A stretch of DNA of 5,871 nt. Origin: Hyphomicrobiales bacterium (GTDB lineage: Bacteria > Pseudomonadota > Alphaproteobacteria > Rhizobiales > JALURZ01). The notes under the pieces were generated by a model. It saw only the letters and a list, made by a program, of their open reading frames with translations. It ran no database searches and was not told the DNA's origin. The stretch lies in assembly GCA_027058735.1 (NCBI GenBank), contig JALURZ010000047.1, positions 1 through 5,871 of the forward strand, read 5' to 3'. Shown piece by piece: positions 5,744 through 5,871 of the stretch. Numbering within the stretch: position 1 is the first letter of the stretch; every line of letters starts with the position of its first letter. The position numbers were made by a program, and so were the translations under genes.

Positions 5744-5871
5744 CAGCACCTTCCGCGCACCCGTCCCCGTCAGGCTGGACGCACCGCGCGCTTCTTGATC
5801 TATTGCAATCGGGTTTCCGACCCGCAGATTATCATGCCCGGAGGCAACTCACTTGCGAAATCCACTCGACC
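5744..5871. promoter_or_regulatory. Upstream region of yjbQ, probable divergent promoter region
   Basis: No gene is evident except a possible start at the very end. TTGCAA (5803-5808) and GATTAT (5827-5832), spaced 18 bp, form a weak plus-strand promoter candidate. GATAAT on the minus strand (5833-5828) is a good -10 match, but no matching -35 is apparent. TTGAT-CTAT-TGCAA (5795-5808) resembles an FNR/FixK-type box in eight of ten defined positions. CGGGT-N5-ACCCG (5810-5824) is a short dyad. Confidence 0.3.
5834..5871 (+). CDS. Possible first codons of a downstream + strand gene (partial, uncertain)
   Basis: GGAGG at 5840-5844 is followed 8 nt later by TTG at 5853, which would open a frame reading M-R-N-P-L-D to the window edge. 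ATG at 5834 in another frame (MPGGNSLAKSTR) is an alternative, but no purine-rich site precedes it. Only 38 bases are visible and no family can be assigned. The call rests on the ribosome-binding-like site and on the divergent spacing from yjbQ. Confidence 0.25.
   Translation, partial: MPGGNSLAKSTR

Overview
The window is GC-rich, densely coded chromosomal DNA. The domain architectures, the pairing of transporter subunits and the codon usage suggest a Proteobacterium, most likely an alphaproteobacterium. The exact taxon cannot be fixed from the sequence alone. No rRNA, tRNA, CRISPR array, insertion sequence or phage gene was seen.

Layout. Positions 1-2121 (+) hold the 3' part of a large hybrid histidine kinase. 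It carries the last membrane portion of a sodium/solute-symporter (SSS) sensor domain, then a STAC-like linker, PAS, HisKA, HATPase and a receiver. Positions 2140-2793 (-) hold a NarL/LuxR-type response regulator, tail-to-tail with the kinase and only 18 bp away. Positions 2794-3128 are a 335-bp divergent control region with several perfect inverted repeats and candidate promoters. Positions 3129-3386 (+) encode a DUF4212-type small symporter subunit. Three bases later, 3390-5264 (+) encodes a VC_2705-subfamily sodium:solute symporter, closed by a hairpin that overlaps its stop codon. Positions 5291-5743 (-) encode a YjbQ/UPF0047 protein. The last ~130 bp are a probable divergent intergenic region, possibly with the first codons of another + strand gene.

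How the genes may work together. Kinase plus regulator match the architecture of the CrbS/CrbR (MxtR/ErdR) 'acetate switch' systems, in which an SSS-domain kinase controls short-chain carboxylate uptake and activation. The regulator shares its promoter region with a two-subunit SSS permease, so the simplest reading is a self-contained sense-and-import module. The kinase has a transporter-derived sensor, and the regulator probably controls the neighbouring transporter operon. The substrate is not known. The permease is divergent at positions that are conserved in ActP-type acetate permeases, so acetate should not be assumed. YjbQ appears to be an unrelated housekeeping-type neighbour.
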